Below are positions 23,605 through 36,317 of a DNA stretch of 64,000 nucleotides, in pieces. The notes under the pieces were generated by a model that saw only the letters and a list, made by a program, of their open reading frames with translations, made no database searches and was not told where the DNA came from. The DNA is taken from positions 682,001-746,000 of the forward strand of contig OX621243.1 in assembly GCA_951640165.1 (NCBI GenBank). The letters are read 5' to 3'. Source of the DNA: Pseudoips prasinana (Eukaryota; Arthropoda; Insecta; Lepidoptera; Nolidae). Position numbers and translations under genes: made by a program. Each line of letters starts with the position of its first letter. Positions within the stretch are counted from its first letter, which is position 1.

Positions 23605-24467
23605 GGATGAATGAGTTACTCATCAAATGTCTGCTTTACGCTGATGATCAAGTTTTACTTGCATCATCGGCGGACGAGTTGCAGGTGATGGTAACAAGTA
23701 TGCATGAATCTTTTGAAAGGAAAGGGATGAAAATGAATGTAGGTAAGACGAAAGTAATGGTATTTGAGAGGGATGAATACACGACAGCGTGTGATATTGT
23801 TATTGGAGGAGAGAAAGTCGAACAGGTGAATGAGTTTGTATATTTGGGAACTTTGTTTACGAGAGATGGGAAATATGAAAAAGATATTGTTAGAAGAGTA
23901 AATGCGGGGAACAGAGTGAATGGGGCACTACACGCCTTTATGAGTAGCCGGCAAGTATCAAAGAAAGCTCGAATAGCCGTGCACGATGGAGTGTTAGTGC
24001 CAACTTTAATGTATGGAAGTGAAAGTTGGGTATGGCAGAAAAAGAATGAAAGTAAAATAAATGCAGTGGAAATGAGAGCTCTGAGAAGTATGTGTGGTGT
24101 GACTTTGAGAGACAGAATTCGAAATACTGATGTAAGAGAGCGTTGTGGTGTGAAAGAGGGTGTAGTCACAAAGATTGAAAAAGGCATGCTGAGATGGTTT
24201 GGCCATTTAGAAAGGATGAATGAAAGAAGATTGACAAAAGAAGTATACCTGGCCTGTGTGAATGGGACAACCGGAAGGGGAAGACCACGTCGAACATTCT
24301 CTGACCAAATTGGAGATTTTCTCAAGAAAGGGCAGGTCAGAAGTACCCTAAACCGGCGAGCATGTATGAAGAATATAATGACAGTAATCGAGGCAAAAGA
24401 AATATGCAAAGATCGTGACAAATGGAAATCCGTTGTCTCTGCCTACCCCTCTGGGAAACAGGCGTGA
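23605..24467 (+). CDS. RTE-type reverse transcriptase, C-terminal part
   Basis: An open frame of ~285 codons covers the C-terminal half of an RTE-clade LINE polyprotein. It opens at the catalytic site [17 protein letters not shown] (YADD is the Asp pair of the polymerase palm), continues through the thumb ([31 protein letters not shown]) and ends with the typical RTE tail ([53 protein letters not shown]). The frame stays open upstream to 23520, but those residues come from flanking DNA, so this copy has no start codon. The N-terminal endonuclease and fingers are missing. No stops or shifts lie within, which points to a young insertion. The full-length enzyme nicks DNA and reverse transcribes its RNA at the target. 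Confidence 0.85.
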
Positions 24468-24486
24468 GTCTATGTATGTATGTATG
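23605..24486 (+). mobile_element. 5'-truncated RTE-type LINE, copy 2
   Basis: Flanked by the 10-base direct duplication ttatttataa at 23595-23604 and 24487-24496, with a short ATGT-repeat tail. It is the longest of four copies of this family in the window (others at 1412, 48618 and 63183). All are 5'-truncated, as expected from aborted target-primed reverse transcription. Confidence 0.88.
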
Positions 24487-24886
24487 TTATTTATAATTTG
24501 CTTTCGTTTTAAATCAGCCGTGACTTATATTGCATGATTCCCAGAGCGCGCGCACCTTTGTTTAATAACTTAAATATTGTCGGATTTTTTTGCTTTAAGT
24601 CTCAGGTTTTATTAACAGACGTTTATTTTCGGCAATTTTAAATGACCTTATTAATATATGATATTTTGGAACGTCGTACGTAACTTTTAGAAAATAAGAG
24701 CTTGCCACTACAACAAAACGGTCAGGCGCAGTTGAAAGCAAATATACCTATTGTTATTAGGTACTACTTAGAATACGTTTTAATGCAAAGATGGCAGCTA
24801 TGAATGGTTCTCAAGTAGCCAATCAATCCATGACAATAACTAACTCTTAAAAAAAGCGAATGTCAGCTTAGAGCTGCGCCTAGCTT

Positions 24887-25421
24887 TAAATAAATAAATA
24901 AATAAAATAAAAAAGGTTTTTATTCACGTAGACTTCAAAAAAGCGCTTGTAAATAGTCAGAACATGTTTGTAGATATTAGGTACACATGTATTGATAGTA
25001 TTAAAACATTAATAAAATTTATTTTATAACAGCAATGATATTTAGCTAGCTCGAATCAAGTTATTGTCAAAAGATTATGTTTAAGTTTAATTATCTAGTT
25101 TAAGTCTAATTATCTAGTTTAAGTCTAATATTTGTGATACATATTGGCAATGGTTCTGTCTATATTAAGGTGATATTATTATGACGGACCTTGTGTTAAT
25201 AACGACGGTCGCGCTTTAATGCTACCACCGGATCCAATGCGCCCCAACTGAGAAGACCCAGCGAAACAAACTCAGCGGGTGTCTCTACTACCGGTTTCAA
25301 CACGGCCCAGTTGAGACGCTCCGGCGAAACATACTCAATGGGGCATATACACGAGATTTGGTCCACTTACTGTAATTATTTAGCAGGCAAACACAATATA
25401 TGCTCGATCGGTTGTCTGTTT
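24887..25421 (-). repeat. Repeat A, copy 2
   Basis: In sense (minus) orientation it begins aaacagacaaccgatcgagc, contains an open frame (VDQISCICPIEYVSPERLN to VALKRDRRY and stop), a long AT-rich part and the end gaataaaaacc with a TTTA-type tail (24887-24910 on the plus strand). It shares its 5' boundary with the copy at 53418-53952, which suggests a true end and not a random truncation. A 20-base internal duplication (tatctagtttaagtctaatt) sits near 25095-25130. Confidence 0.75.
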
Positions 25422-26449
25422 ATTTATTTATTTTAGGTTTAATTTATTAGAAAGAGAAAATAAAAACGTCAAAATAAAAGTAACATTAATCATTTTGAGA
25501 CACAACCAACAGTTCTGAAATTCGTAGAATATTTAAATAATAGATAGTTTTATTACAGATAGTTCATGTAACATAAAACTTTACACTTGAGAGGTTGACT
25601 AATATATCTGGTCATTTAAACCACTCATCGTGTATAAAATTAAGCCCGTGTCCGAGATTCGGTTATTTTAAAACAATACAAACCTTAAAACATCAGTTTA
25701 CACAACAGTAAATAAAAATTGTTTTTTCATTGAAAGTGATCGGCATTTCCAGTGCCCATAAAATTGGATACTATACTGAAAGTATATTTTGTGCACGAGT
25801 ATAATCCAAATTATTTTTTACAATCTTTGTTGGTATATTGAGCATTTTAAATTAACTAAAACATATTATATTTGGTTCCCGTTTCATTAAAGATAAAAAT
25901 TATAATATTTTCATGGAACTAGCTCTAGAAACATTATATAAAAGAAAATAAATATTATTTAATTATTGCCTAATTATAGTTATCATCTTGCAGCGTAATT
26001 TAACATTAAACCTATTAATTAATAAACAATATCGTGAGCCTTTGTGAGGCATTGTATCAGAGACTTAGCGTGAAAATTCGGAGAAGTTCTCTGATCGTGA
26101 GTGACACCTTCGAACAGTGGCAAGAAGACTGTTGATCCACAGATTATTTCACAAACTTTGCGGACGTAACCTGCCTAAAAAGACTTTATAAAACTAAATT
26201 ACTATGTAGCAAGCTACCAAGGTTAAAACTTCTCAATTTCAATACAGGGAATTAACACCTTTTTATTATTACTACGAACTGCGATAATAAAGTTAATTGC
26301 ATGACTTGTCGATCAATGGCTTACAATTGTTTGACACGACAATAATTCTGCTTAGCTATAATAATAATATTACGTTTAACGTAGTCGCTAATAAAAACCA
26401 GCTTTCAAATAGTAACGGCAAATTACCTACTGATTAAGTTTATGGTATA
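25422..26449. other. No recognised gene
   Basis: Strongly AT-rich with no feature I can support. Confidence 0.45.
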
Positions 26450-26489
26450 TGATGTTTCGGAGATTCCCTCCTGAATCTCCGAAACATCA
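26450..26489. repeat. Perfect short-loop hairpin
   Basis: A 17-base arm (26450-26466) pairs perfectly with 26473-26489 around the loop cctcct. Confidence 0.9.
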
Positions 26490-26714
26490 CTTACGAGTTC
26501 GATAATTATTTCAATAGTTGAAATAATAAAACATTAAATAATAGCTTAGTAATTTTTTACTAGATATTTACTGTATTTGACTATGTTTATGTACTGCATT
26601 GTGAACCTGACAAGTACAAGGGTATATTAATATCCAAATGTTGAATAAATTTCATTATTTCATTCCATTAAACATACATCGGTTCAGAAGGAGAAAAGCT
26701 CTATATTATGTTAA

Positions 26715-28073
26715 CCCTTAACCACCTGACATACGTCTCTCAGACGCAAGAAAATTTAAATCGTTAATATTTTGGCGCGCAAAGTACGTATCAACTTGCA
26801 CGTCCCTGTACCTTCCCGCCACGTCTCCCACTGCTGTCCAAGCGCTCGTCGTGGTCCTAGGTGCGCACATTTGTCACTGACAAGTAAAAAATTGTCGTGT
26901 TCCGTCTATGAGACGTATGGTAGGTGGTTGCGTGACTTCTTTTTAATTGTGATTTTATTCTATTTCCGTTAAAAATGGCTTCTAGTAATAGTGTTATTGA
27001 GCGTTGGTTATAAAAATTCTTACCAGCCCATCACCGACTTGTTGATTTTACGATCTTGGGGTTAACAAAAGATACAACTATATCATCTTACGATCCCAAG
27101 CCAAATGAAGTATGGATCACCGTTTCAAGTATGTATCATATGCCAGACATAGATGAAGTTACCAAGAAACCGGAAATCATACTTTTCTACAATCGTACCA
27201 AGATCGGAGTGGACCTACTCGACCAAAGTTTCCAATTAAATTAATTTTCCAATTATACTACAGGTACTCGAACGGGCATGTGACCATTGGCAGTATTTTA
27301 TAGGCTGCTCGATATTTCGGCCTCAAACTGCTACGTCGTCAGTTTTTCTGCTCAAGCCCAAGGAAACAAAATTGAAAGCAGATTCCAATTTATGAAGAGG
27401 CTAGCTGAATACCTGACCAGACCGCATATGGAGCGTCGAGAAAACAATGTGAAGATTCAAGGAGATATTCGAATCGCACTTCGGCGCATACTTCACTGCG
27501 GCAATGAATCGATCCCACCAGCTCTACCGGTTGGAAGCAGTTCCGAAGACAGATGGGCTTCTCGAAAAAACTGCTCAATCTACGACCCTAAAACGAAACG
27601 CAGGACACAACACATATTGTGTTTTGAGTGTAAAAAGCCGATTTGTATCGAATTCTCCCATAAAATGTGCATTTACTGTCTGGAAAAATCTGTAAGATTG
27701 ATGTCCAGCAATTTTGAAAAAGATATGATTATAATGAGAAAGTTTTGATTTTATATTACTTGCTGATTATTATATTTTTATAAACAGAAAGAAATAAGTT
27801 CCTATGTTTTGTGATTATATTTGTAGATCTCGTTTTTTGAATATGAAAAATTTTACGTTGCAATTAGGAGTAGTTTCAAACAAATTATGATTTTAAGAAA
27901 AAAAAAGTTATATTTTATGTGCCTTGTTTGCTTTAATAATGACGTTGATATTTATTTTAATTGATTTTAATTAAAAAACAAAACCCTTAGGTTTTACATA
28001 CTTTTTACTCGCCCGTCTGTGAGACGTATGGTAGGTGGTTGTGTAACAAGATTAGGTGGTAGGTGGTAGAGGG
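26715..28073 (+). mobile_element. piggyBac DNA transposon relic
   Basis: Lies between TTAA target sites (26711-26714 and 28074-28077), the diagnostic duplication of piggyBac elements. The ends are inverted: ccctta with accacctgac on the left and ggtggtaga with ggg on the right. An inner inverted motif (cgtctctcagacg left, cgtctgtgagacg right) and the repeated gagacgtatggtaggtggtt (26908 and 28021) give complex subterminal repeats. The coding part is broken and internally deleted. At 1.36 kb it is about half the usual length. Confidence 0.85.
26975..27748 (+). pseudogene. piggyBac transposase remnant
   Basis: The start MASSNSVIERWL is followed at once by a stop. The next readable part (27056-27241) matches the end of the catalytic region: SYDPKPNEVWITVSSMYH, then KPEIILFYNRTKIGVDLLDQ. 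The Asp of GVDLLDQ corresponds to the third catalytic Asp of the family, and the first two are in the deleted part. A frameshift near 27245 leads to a third piece (27285-27748): MAVFYRLLDISASN, then a C-terminal cysteine-rich domain (C-x2-C in CFEC, then C-x6-C and C-x2-C), which in active enzymes binds the transposon ends. The N-terminal domain and most of the RNase H-like core are missing, so it is inactive. Confidence 0.85.
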
Positions 28074-28077
28074 TTAA

Positions 28078-30194
28078 TATGCAATATATTCAAAACCGTT
28101 CAACCCGGACGAACTCTGGGCGGATTGCTAGCTCTTTATACGTATATAAACTTTAGGTTTGTTTACGTCACATATCATACTAATTGATTTGATACTCTAG
28201 AGCATAGAGAGACCAAGAGTCTAAAAGTTTGCATAAATTCTTCACCAATCTACGTTACTATTACATAGGAGCTCAAGAGTTTGATAACTATTTATGGAAA
28301 ATCTTAATTCTTAGCAATCACGCTATGGGAAGTACTGCGAAGATTTTGAAATTCTAAGTATATTTTTATTTACAAATTAATTGTAATTAGATGGGTAGAT
28401 ATTAAACTCATCAAATGCCTGCATTTTATCAAACTTATTAATAAACTGTGTTGTGTTGGAGAGCTAAGCTTTACGGGCGCGCAGTGTGGTGCTTGTCATA
28501 AACTGTTCCGCGTTATATCACCTCCATACAATCCGTGGGGTAATGAAGTTGGAGCTAATGTTTTTAATAAGTCGTAAAGTTCAAACACTGACCACGATAA
28601 GAGGCAAAATAACACAAGATTTCATAAAATGTGTAGAACCGGCTCAATTAACTTATTCCAGTTATACTACACTACTATCTTGCAGTTTTTGTGTTTGGAG
28701 AATAAAATGCATTGGAAACGAAGTCAATCCTGTTTCTCTTGTAATGATGGCCTCTGTGGTAATAGGTATAACCTGTTATTATTTATAACCATATAAGGTA
28801 GTATGTAACAGAACAGAAGCAACGGTAACTACCAATTCTACCTATAAAATTGATTATTAATTTTAATAAATCAATAGGAAATGGTAACCCTAAAGTGAGC
28901 CTCAAGTATTACTAAATGACTGTTTTCAAATGACTACACCTGAGGGCAACAGCTTATCTTGCTCAGCGAAGCACGGAGATGCTTTACAGTTAAATGTGCT
29001 GTTAAAATGTATTCTTCCACCTTGTTCAGTGGTTAACGTTTTTTTATTAACGTCTGCACTTAACAGGATTTAATCAATTCCCAAAGTTCAAATGATGATT
29101 ACTTTCTATGCAGCGTTGTATTATAAACTTGATGAGCTCTTTATTGGGATGTAAATTAAATTTGTATAAAAATAATGTATACCCAACTATTTCTATTACA
29201 AATTTCAGCCAAGTACTGTCAGCCATTTCAGTGTGGACGAATAATGTGGAAGGACATCATTTGAGAAGCGGTGCGACTTTTCAGTCTTTGTGGCATGCGC
29301 TTACTGTCGGACATGTAGGGCCGTGTACATAAGCCCACGGACGTAATATAGGAGGCCATTTCTAGCGATGTTGACACCATCTCCCTTTCTCTAGTAACCT
29401 TCATATTAGAACACATCACTTACTTCAAAAGGTTATGTTATATTATGTAAAGTTTATGATAAGAAATGAACAGAATAAATGTTCAATTCAGTAGTCCTAA
29501 CTATCACATGCTACTTGTCGTGTGGTGACTAGCATTTGGATCCGCAAAGGATGCAAATTTGCTAATTTTTTTACACAATTACTCGGATCGGACAGCTACA
29601 CTATAAAAAGCATATTATTGCAATGATATAATCCTGTTTGACATCAAAATCGGACGGTTCAATCCGTGTAGAACCCTCGTATTTGATTGACAAGTATCAC
29701 TGATATCTACTCGAACATACACAAAATTAGTGTGGATAGATATTATCTACTAATGAAAGCAATATATAATCGACGCTTATCGTATATTGCATTTTACTTA
29801 CATTATGCCTAATTTATGATAAACGTACGGAAATGTTTCCTGATACGTGCCTAATTGGTTCGTACTTAGAAATCGGCTGTAAAACGATTTGGGTAATGTT
29901 TATTAATGTTTACATGATATTGCGCTTACCTATGTAATTACTTCGTCCTCTTGACGTGTTGTTGTTACACTGTCGCAATCATTGGGTAGGCAAAGCGGCA
30001 CATTACAGACACAATAGTGACACAATGGCCTGTGCCTTTCGTTGGAATTATGACGGTGTAACACCACAGTTATTATAAGGTGATTGAAGCACGAGGTTTA
30101 TTTAAATTTAATAACTATAGTAAAAACAATACTTTTAAATATCAAATTTATATTCCAAATAATAATATCCTATCCGAAGTGTACAATTTTAATA
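28078..30194. other. No recognised gene
   Basis: AT-rich DNA. Short open frames at 28486-28788 and 29108-29332 have no domains and I do not accept them as genes. Confidence 0.4.
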
Positions 30195-30441
30195 GTAATA
30201 ATAATATCCTGGGACATTATTCACACACGGCCATCTGATCCCAAACTAAGCAGAGCCTGTACTATGGAAATCAGACTTTCTTTTGTAAATACATACTTAT
30301 ACGAGTATAGATAATTACATCCAGACTCAGGACAAACAGTCATGTTCTTGAACACGAATAGGTATCTGTCCTGGATGGGAATCGAACCTACCACCGGCGA
30401 CGTGAAAGGCAAGTATCTAAGCAACCACTTCAGCTTGTCCC
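30195..30441 (-). mobile_element. SINE family 1, full-length copy
   Basis: On the minus strand the tRNA-like head has A-box (gaagtggttgcttag) and B-box (ggttcgattccc) sequences. It is followed by the family body (acaggacagatacctattcg, then ctgagtctggatgtaatt), the gcttagtttgggatcagatgg block, and the end aatgtcccaggatattatt with ATT repeats. Confidence 0.8.
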
Positions 30442-33400
30442 TTTAACATAAAATACCCAATTGATTGATTGAATTGAAATTAAACTATCAACTAAACTCC
30501 GCCTTAGCAAAGGATCGACGTTGCATAGCCTATCCAATACCTAGATTAAACTAATTCAATTGTTATACTCTTAAACGAATTGGCATATTATTTTTGTAAG
30601 CCCACCGCTTTAATTTAATGATAAGAGTAGACTACCCTTCAGTAATATAAGCAGTATAAAAAGTAAATCTGAAAACAACTGTTATAACCCTAACGTTCGG
30701 TATAACAATAGTCTTCACACTTTCTACCGATCCGGAATAGATTTCATATAATTCCAGATATATTATTGGAAAACAAATGTACCCGAGACTAGGTAAGAAT
30801 TAAAGGGGTAATTGCCCTTGATTTGGAATATGACCTCAGAAAGCCCAAACCAACATGGTAAGTAAACCAGAAAAGCGAATAGAATACGTAGAGCACTGCG
30901 GTGCACCAGCTCGAGCCTTCGCTGCCTTAAGCGTCTCCGCTTAAGGAGTACGCTACGGGAAATAGCGAAATAGCAATATTATGTTAATTCTCTGTAATGC
31001 GTTTCTGCATGCAAGGAAAGTGCTACGAACTTATTTTGGAAAAGCCGTCATGAATCAGCGAGAAGGGCAGGGTTCTAAAAAGATGACAGATAAGATTCGA
31101 CAAATGGAAGCTTCCTATGAAGTAGGTCATTTAATTATTTGAATAGGATCGAGCTTTTTATTTTGCTCCTTTGGTTACTAACGTGGCATCGAGGGCCAAG
31201 CGAAGCAAAATCAAACTGATAGTCCCAGCTACCAACGCTCTAGGGTACTATTCAATAATTCCATTCACTCCTGTGAAATCCTAGATTACATTGACCAGTG
31301 GGAATCTGCCAAGTGTGTGCTGTCAATGTCAGGTAGATAGATGATGATGATATTGAGATACAAATTTGTAATTTAACGATAACTGGCGTTAATTAATAAA
31401 CCAAATCAAAACATATAACCCAAATTTCTGTAGGTCTCTTAAAACTTCAAGTAGATAAGTATATCAACGTAGAAGGAGACCCATTTTCGATTGTAAGACC
31501 TTCTCACAACAAATCTCCATTTAAATAATCGGAGTAAGTGTAAAAAACTAATCTTCTTAGTTACATACTGATTAACGTTTTGGTGCAATCTATAATCTAA
31601 ATAATAATTCATTGTAATGTCGACAAGTGGCGACCTACATATTTATATTTCACAAGTTTTATATATCATTAAGCAAACATCATTCACTTTTAAAGAATTT
31701 GCACAAACAGTCGCGAATCGGAATCAATATTCAGCGATATTCTACGTTATCTGAACAAATAGTGATAAACCTGTTTATTTGTGCTTTGAACATAATATCT
31801 GGGTCACAGACGCACCTGTGACCACCGCGGCACCGGCCCGCAAAGAGCAAGTAAGAAACAGGAGAAAACACACATACTCACACGCACGCACGCACACTCA
31901 ATGAATTACTTTTGTAGTCACTTTACAATTCTATACAAAACTAGAAACATAACACAACTCATTATTATAGAGAACAATCTATACGAACAACACAAATTAA
32001 AATAACTAGATATTTATTGAAAATGACTCTACACGCACATCATACTATTATAATTCATAGTATGATGGTACTGGATATATTATTTAAAATGAAGTAGGTT
32101 ATTTAATTTGAAAAGATATATAGGTACACATGCTTGCCATTAGCGTGAGGTATCTCTCTATATTTATTTACTGAATAACTAAAATTACATCAATTCCAAG
32201 TTACCAAACTATGATTAAGTCTTTCAACATTTAAATATGTATTCGTACACATACGTCTCAAATAATCTTAAACACGAACAAAACTGTGCTAGGTGTAGTA
32301 CGAGTGTTCACACACATTAGGTATTTCTACATGTCTCTGTATAGTTTAGTATCTACAACAGAACGTCGCCAGTTGTCATGTCTCCACATGGTATTTTAAT
32401 ACCCATATCTTATAAAAACGTGCGATAGATACTTCCGTCGATCGCTCACATATTCTAATGAAAAAATGACTCAACCCAACTATAAGTTATCAACGGATAT
32501 AATTATGTCTATTACAGGCATGTTTGGAATTCATATTGGATGTTTTGGTCTATTTGACTATGGAGTTCGATGAAGGTGTGAAGAGCCTGTCAGGTGTCCA
32601 CCTTGGTAGCAATTAACATTTAGTAGCTGATACTGTTTTATATAGTTTTTCTACAAGGTAAAGTAATTAGAATTTCTCGTAGGTTTTTAGTTTTTCGTAG
32701 TTTAGTTTCTCGTAGGATTCAATTAGCTTATATTGTGCTCATATAAACATTTCTTTGCTATAATATGTATGTATTCCAAGAATATAAGTATGCGTATCAG
32801 TTGTCTTGTGCACAGGCTCAATCTAATTTCGGATCAGATTACAGTGTGTTAGTTGTCTCATTATTTAATTATATTGTACGTAATAATTACTGTATCGTGG
32901 GGCAAAATATAAACTTACAATTCACGGGGGGATAGCGGAGTACTTTCACTGTTTTAAGTTACTTGGTAAAAGTATGTATTAAGCTATTAGAGAAAAATAA
33001 CATGCAGGAACATCTAGCAGAAATACCTTTTAGGTTTTAACACAATGCTAGGTGATGATTTCTAAAATGGCAGACGCTACAGCGTCCGCCACTTCGAATA
33101 CCTCACACGTACGCCATATATAAATGCAAAGCAGCTTATAATTGATTGACCTTATTTACTTAAAGATCGCACGCGGACTAATATGACCGAAACATTGCAC
33201 ACAAGAGCTTTCTTTGCTTCGAACATCACAAGATCGGTCTGACCCGAGTACATTAGCTCAGATAGGCAGTCGCACCAAAAGTGCAGAGTGACACAGTATT
33301 TAAAATAGATCAGTACTACTAGCTAGTGATAATTAAAACGTATGTGTTAAATGATACGAATTAACACAGTGCAATCCGTATAAAATTCTTAAAACTTTTC

Positions 33401-33654
33401 TGTTAACGAACAGTACCTATTGCCAATACGATGATGTAAAAGTTGATATTATTGGCGTATATATTATAAAAACATGTTTATCAGCAGGCGACCGTGATTA
33501 CACGATTTACTTGGAAAAATCTATTATTACGTGGAATCGGTTAGATATTAGTCATCCCAACCATTGGAATTTGAATCACAATAATACATAATTATTCTGA
33601 AGGTGTGTTCGTGATAACGTCCACTTGATAAGCTATCGCTAGTAATTTATTCAA
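30442..33654. other. No gene; minor repeats
   Basis: Over 3 kb of AT-rich DNA. A small CA/GCAC-rich tract lies at 31868-31898, a short palindrome (ccttaagcg with cgcttaagg) at about 30932-30954, and a hairpin at 32038-32067 (listed separately). No coding signal. Confidence 0.4.
32038..32067. repeat. Short hairpin
   Basis: catcatactat (32038-32048) pairs perfectly with atagtatgatg (32057-32067) around an eight-base loop. Confidence 0.8.
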
Positions 33655-34100
33655 TCCAATGTTTAAATGTGCTGTGTGGCTGGCAGCAAAGAATATCCCC
33701 CCCCCCCCATCTCCTTCCATGAGGGACGTGAGGAAAGTCTACCAGATATACAAATACCTACCAGAAAACGGGCAGCAGGTTTCTTTGAGTAATATACTGC
33801 GATCGCCAACCCGTCTGACAAGCGTGGCGATTATGGCATCGAAATCATCAAATGATGGCGCACAGTAAACCGCGGTCCCAGTCTCCGGCAACCCACCTGT
33901 TCCCAGCCTTGGTAACAACGGTGGTAACGATGGGCCAGGAGTGGCTAAGCCAGCAGATACATGTTACTAAACCGGACCACCTCTGGCCCCTCGAAACTAT
34001 GGAACTGGAGGAGAAACTGAGCGGGTTACATAGGGATATCAGGATATCATAAGATAATCCGAAGTCCGGCGAGAGTAATAATAAATAATAATAAAAAAAA
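33655..34100 (+). mobile_element. LINE-like fragment with TAA-type tail
   Basis: A GC-rich block in AT-rich DNA, with a 12-base C run (33697-33708), gggccaggagtggctaagcc at about 33931 and a tail of taataataaataataat (34076-34094) before an A run. I recognise the 'gatgggccaggagtggctaa' stretch as part of a repeated Lepidopteran sequence, but not its class. Two short open frames (33659-33868 and 33852-34052) overlap and have no domain. No target duplication was found. Confidence 0.45.
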
Positions 34101-34127
34101 CTTGTGTGTACTTATGTACACGCGTTA

Positions 34128-34278
34128 GAAGTTATACTTCTTAATATACAACTTGAACATAGTTATCAATTTTCATACCACCTAGATCTAACTTCATGCT
34201 GTTATTTTTAAGATGCGCGCGCAGATGCGCGCGCATCGTAACTTCATCGCCAAATCGCGCCAAAAGAAGTATAACTTC
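34128..34278. mobile_element. Small MITE-like element with TIRs
   Basis: gaagttatacttctt (34128-34142) is the exact reverse complement of aagaagtataacttc (34264-34278). Each arm is itself nearly palindromic. Inside lies a direct tandem copy of agatgcgcgcgc (34211-34222 and 34223-34234). It has no coding. The true outer limits may be a little wider, because another short inverted motif (gtgtacttatgtacac) lies just upstream at 34107-34122. Confidence 0.55.
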
Positions 34279-36028
34279 AATAATCTTTATTCAATCAATA
34301 AGGAATTTATGGCAAATGATGGACAATATACCATTGTGCAGACCTTTGGGGAGGCCTTTTTCCAGTAGCTGACGTCATTTGACTGATAGGATAGTGATGA
34401 ATCGATGATGTTGATGAAATGATTCATTGTGGAATGTAATAAATATATTGAGTATCTACATTGAATCCTAAAATTACATTCTATAAAATGAATACCGTTT
34501 ATATTAGCAACCTATTTCATACTAGCACTAAATATACAAGACATATAAGAACGTGCAAACACCATATAATTTCTCCTGCTTAATAAAAAGTGATTATATT
34601 ATCAAATGTTATTATACATTTTAAACATTTGCAAATGATTTAATTACTTATCGCCCATCCCTCTTTACACAGGTTTGATAAGAAAAAATCTTGTTAATAA
34701 AACTGATAAAATGCTATATAATATGTCGGACTAATATCAGTAGCAGTTGAATGCAGATAACTGATCGCTCGGCCCTCCGCCCCGAGGTGCTTGCGCGGGT
34801 GCCTGCGCGGCCCGGCTTTAATGAGTAATAATCGATAATTCTATAAATTTTGTTTAACACAATTTGAACATGCATCATGGTGACGCATGTATACAATAAA
34901 AATATGTGTTGCTTATTTATATGTTATTAAAATCCCATAAGTGACTGACAGTAAAAAAATTATATCAGATCAATTATATAACAAATGCTTCTGTCAATCC
35001 CAATATTACAATATATTTAAGATTTGAAAAGAATTATAGAAATTAGAAAAGAATAATTATATAAACTAAAAATAGGTCGTTATAATGTATTTTATTTGAA
35101 CTATATATTAAATGTATTTATTATAACCGAGAGTGAAATTATGTATTACTCTGATTTCTTATAAAATATTAGCTAAGTTTCGTACAGGAAAGTATGGACC
35201 TGGTCATAAGGTCCGTTCTTTCTACCTAAACAAATAATAATTAAGTAGTACTGCACTAATCCACCTGACCCTTCATTATACTGATTTTTAAGGGAAATAA
35301 AGCTGACCTAGCGCCACAACATTTCGAGGCGCGACATATTGCACGTTACGTCAATATTAATTAAATACCGGGAAATAATAAGGCACTCGATTCTCACTGT
35401 ATGACTGTAGCAACAAAACGTAGCGACACGCAGCGGAATACTTCGGCGGATTGCGACGATTATCCAATTTCCTTACTAGCCAGTTTCAACATGTACAAAA
35501 AGTAGGTAGCTATCTACTTAAGTTTCTACGAATAACTAGCATCCATTTATCATCATAAAACTTTTATAGGAGAAATGTTTTATGAGAAAACGTAAGGCCA
35601 TTAGAAAATGAACATTACAAGCAATTAGGACAACAGGGGCTTGTGACGTGGCGTGGATTCGCCTCACAATTCGTAAAATAGAACGTAAACATAATGACTG
35701 TATTTGGTATAGTGCGGATGGATTGGTTGCTGCCTCAAAGATCTCCACCACCATCCACCAGATCGCCACCCGTATCTGGTAGCTAGCCAGGCGGGGTTTT
35801 TATATCTATAGGTATTTGCACATCTTTCGGCTATATGGTGAATTGTCCGGTGGGAATCGAACCAGTACTGTCTACCTATCCCGGGTTACGAACTGTATAC
35901 GTCGGCAAATCAAATGTTGCCCTTACGCAGCTGTAGCCGGAGGGGCTGTAGGTGCTATTGATCGTTCGTTCAAAGATGGAAGTGAAAGATCATATCAAAA
36001 AAATTACATTAATAATTATGGGATGCAG
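34279..36028. other. No confirmed gene; GC-rich island and SINE remnant
   Basis: A GC-rich island lies at about 34755-34815 and is discussed as a finding. Near 35845-35890 is a reversed B-box-like stretch (gtgggaatcgaaccagta), probably a SINE head. The remainder is AT-rich. Confidence 0.4.
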
Positions 36029-36074
36029 AAATACAATGTGCCGGCAGTAAGTATACTGCCGATACATTGTATTT
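36029..36074. repeat. Near-perfect hairpin
   Basis: A 21-base arm (36029-36049) pairs with 36054-36074 with two mismatches around a four-base loop (agta). Confidence 0.85.
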
Positions 36075-36140
36075 CTACTCAAGCTATTACTTTGTTTTTA
36101 ACTAAGTTATGATTTCAGTTGGCCATAGTTTTATACATAA

Positions 36141-36317
36141 CTAGCTGCGCCCCGCGGTTTTACCGGCATTAAACTTTATAAATTATAGCCTATGTGTTAA
36201 TCCAGGGTGTCAGCTAACTCGATATCAAATTTAATTAAAATCGCTCCAGCCGTTTAGACGTGAAGAAGTAACAAACATACACACTCACAAACTTTCGCAT
36301 TTATAATATTAGTAGGA
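36141..36317 (-). mobile_element. Short non-autonomous Helitron
   Basis: On the minus strand it starts TCCTACTAATATTATAAATG and ends ggggcgcagCTAG, between host A and T. It shares the body motif cggctggagcgattttaat with the copies at 14564, 38005 and 57709. Confidence 0.85.

Noticed and set aside
23648..24421. A 257-codon open frame on the minus strand
   Set aside because: It is the antisense of the RTE coding region and has no domain of its own.
33659..34052. Two overlapping proline/serine-rich frames as host exons
   Set aside because: They lie in a GC-rich block ending in a TAA-type tail, which fits a retroelement fragment better.
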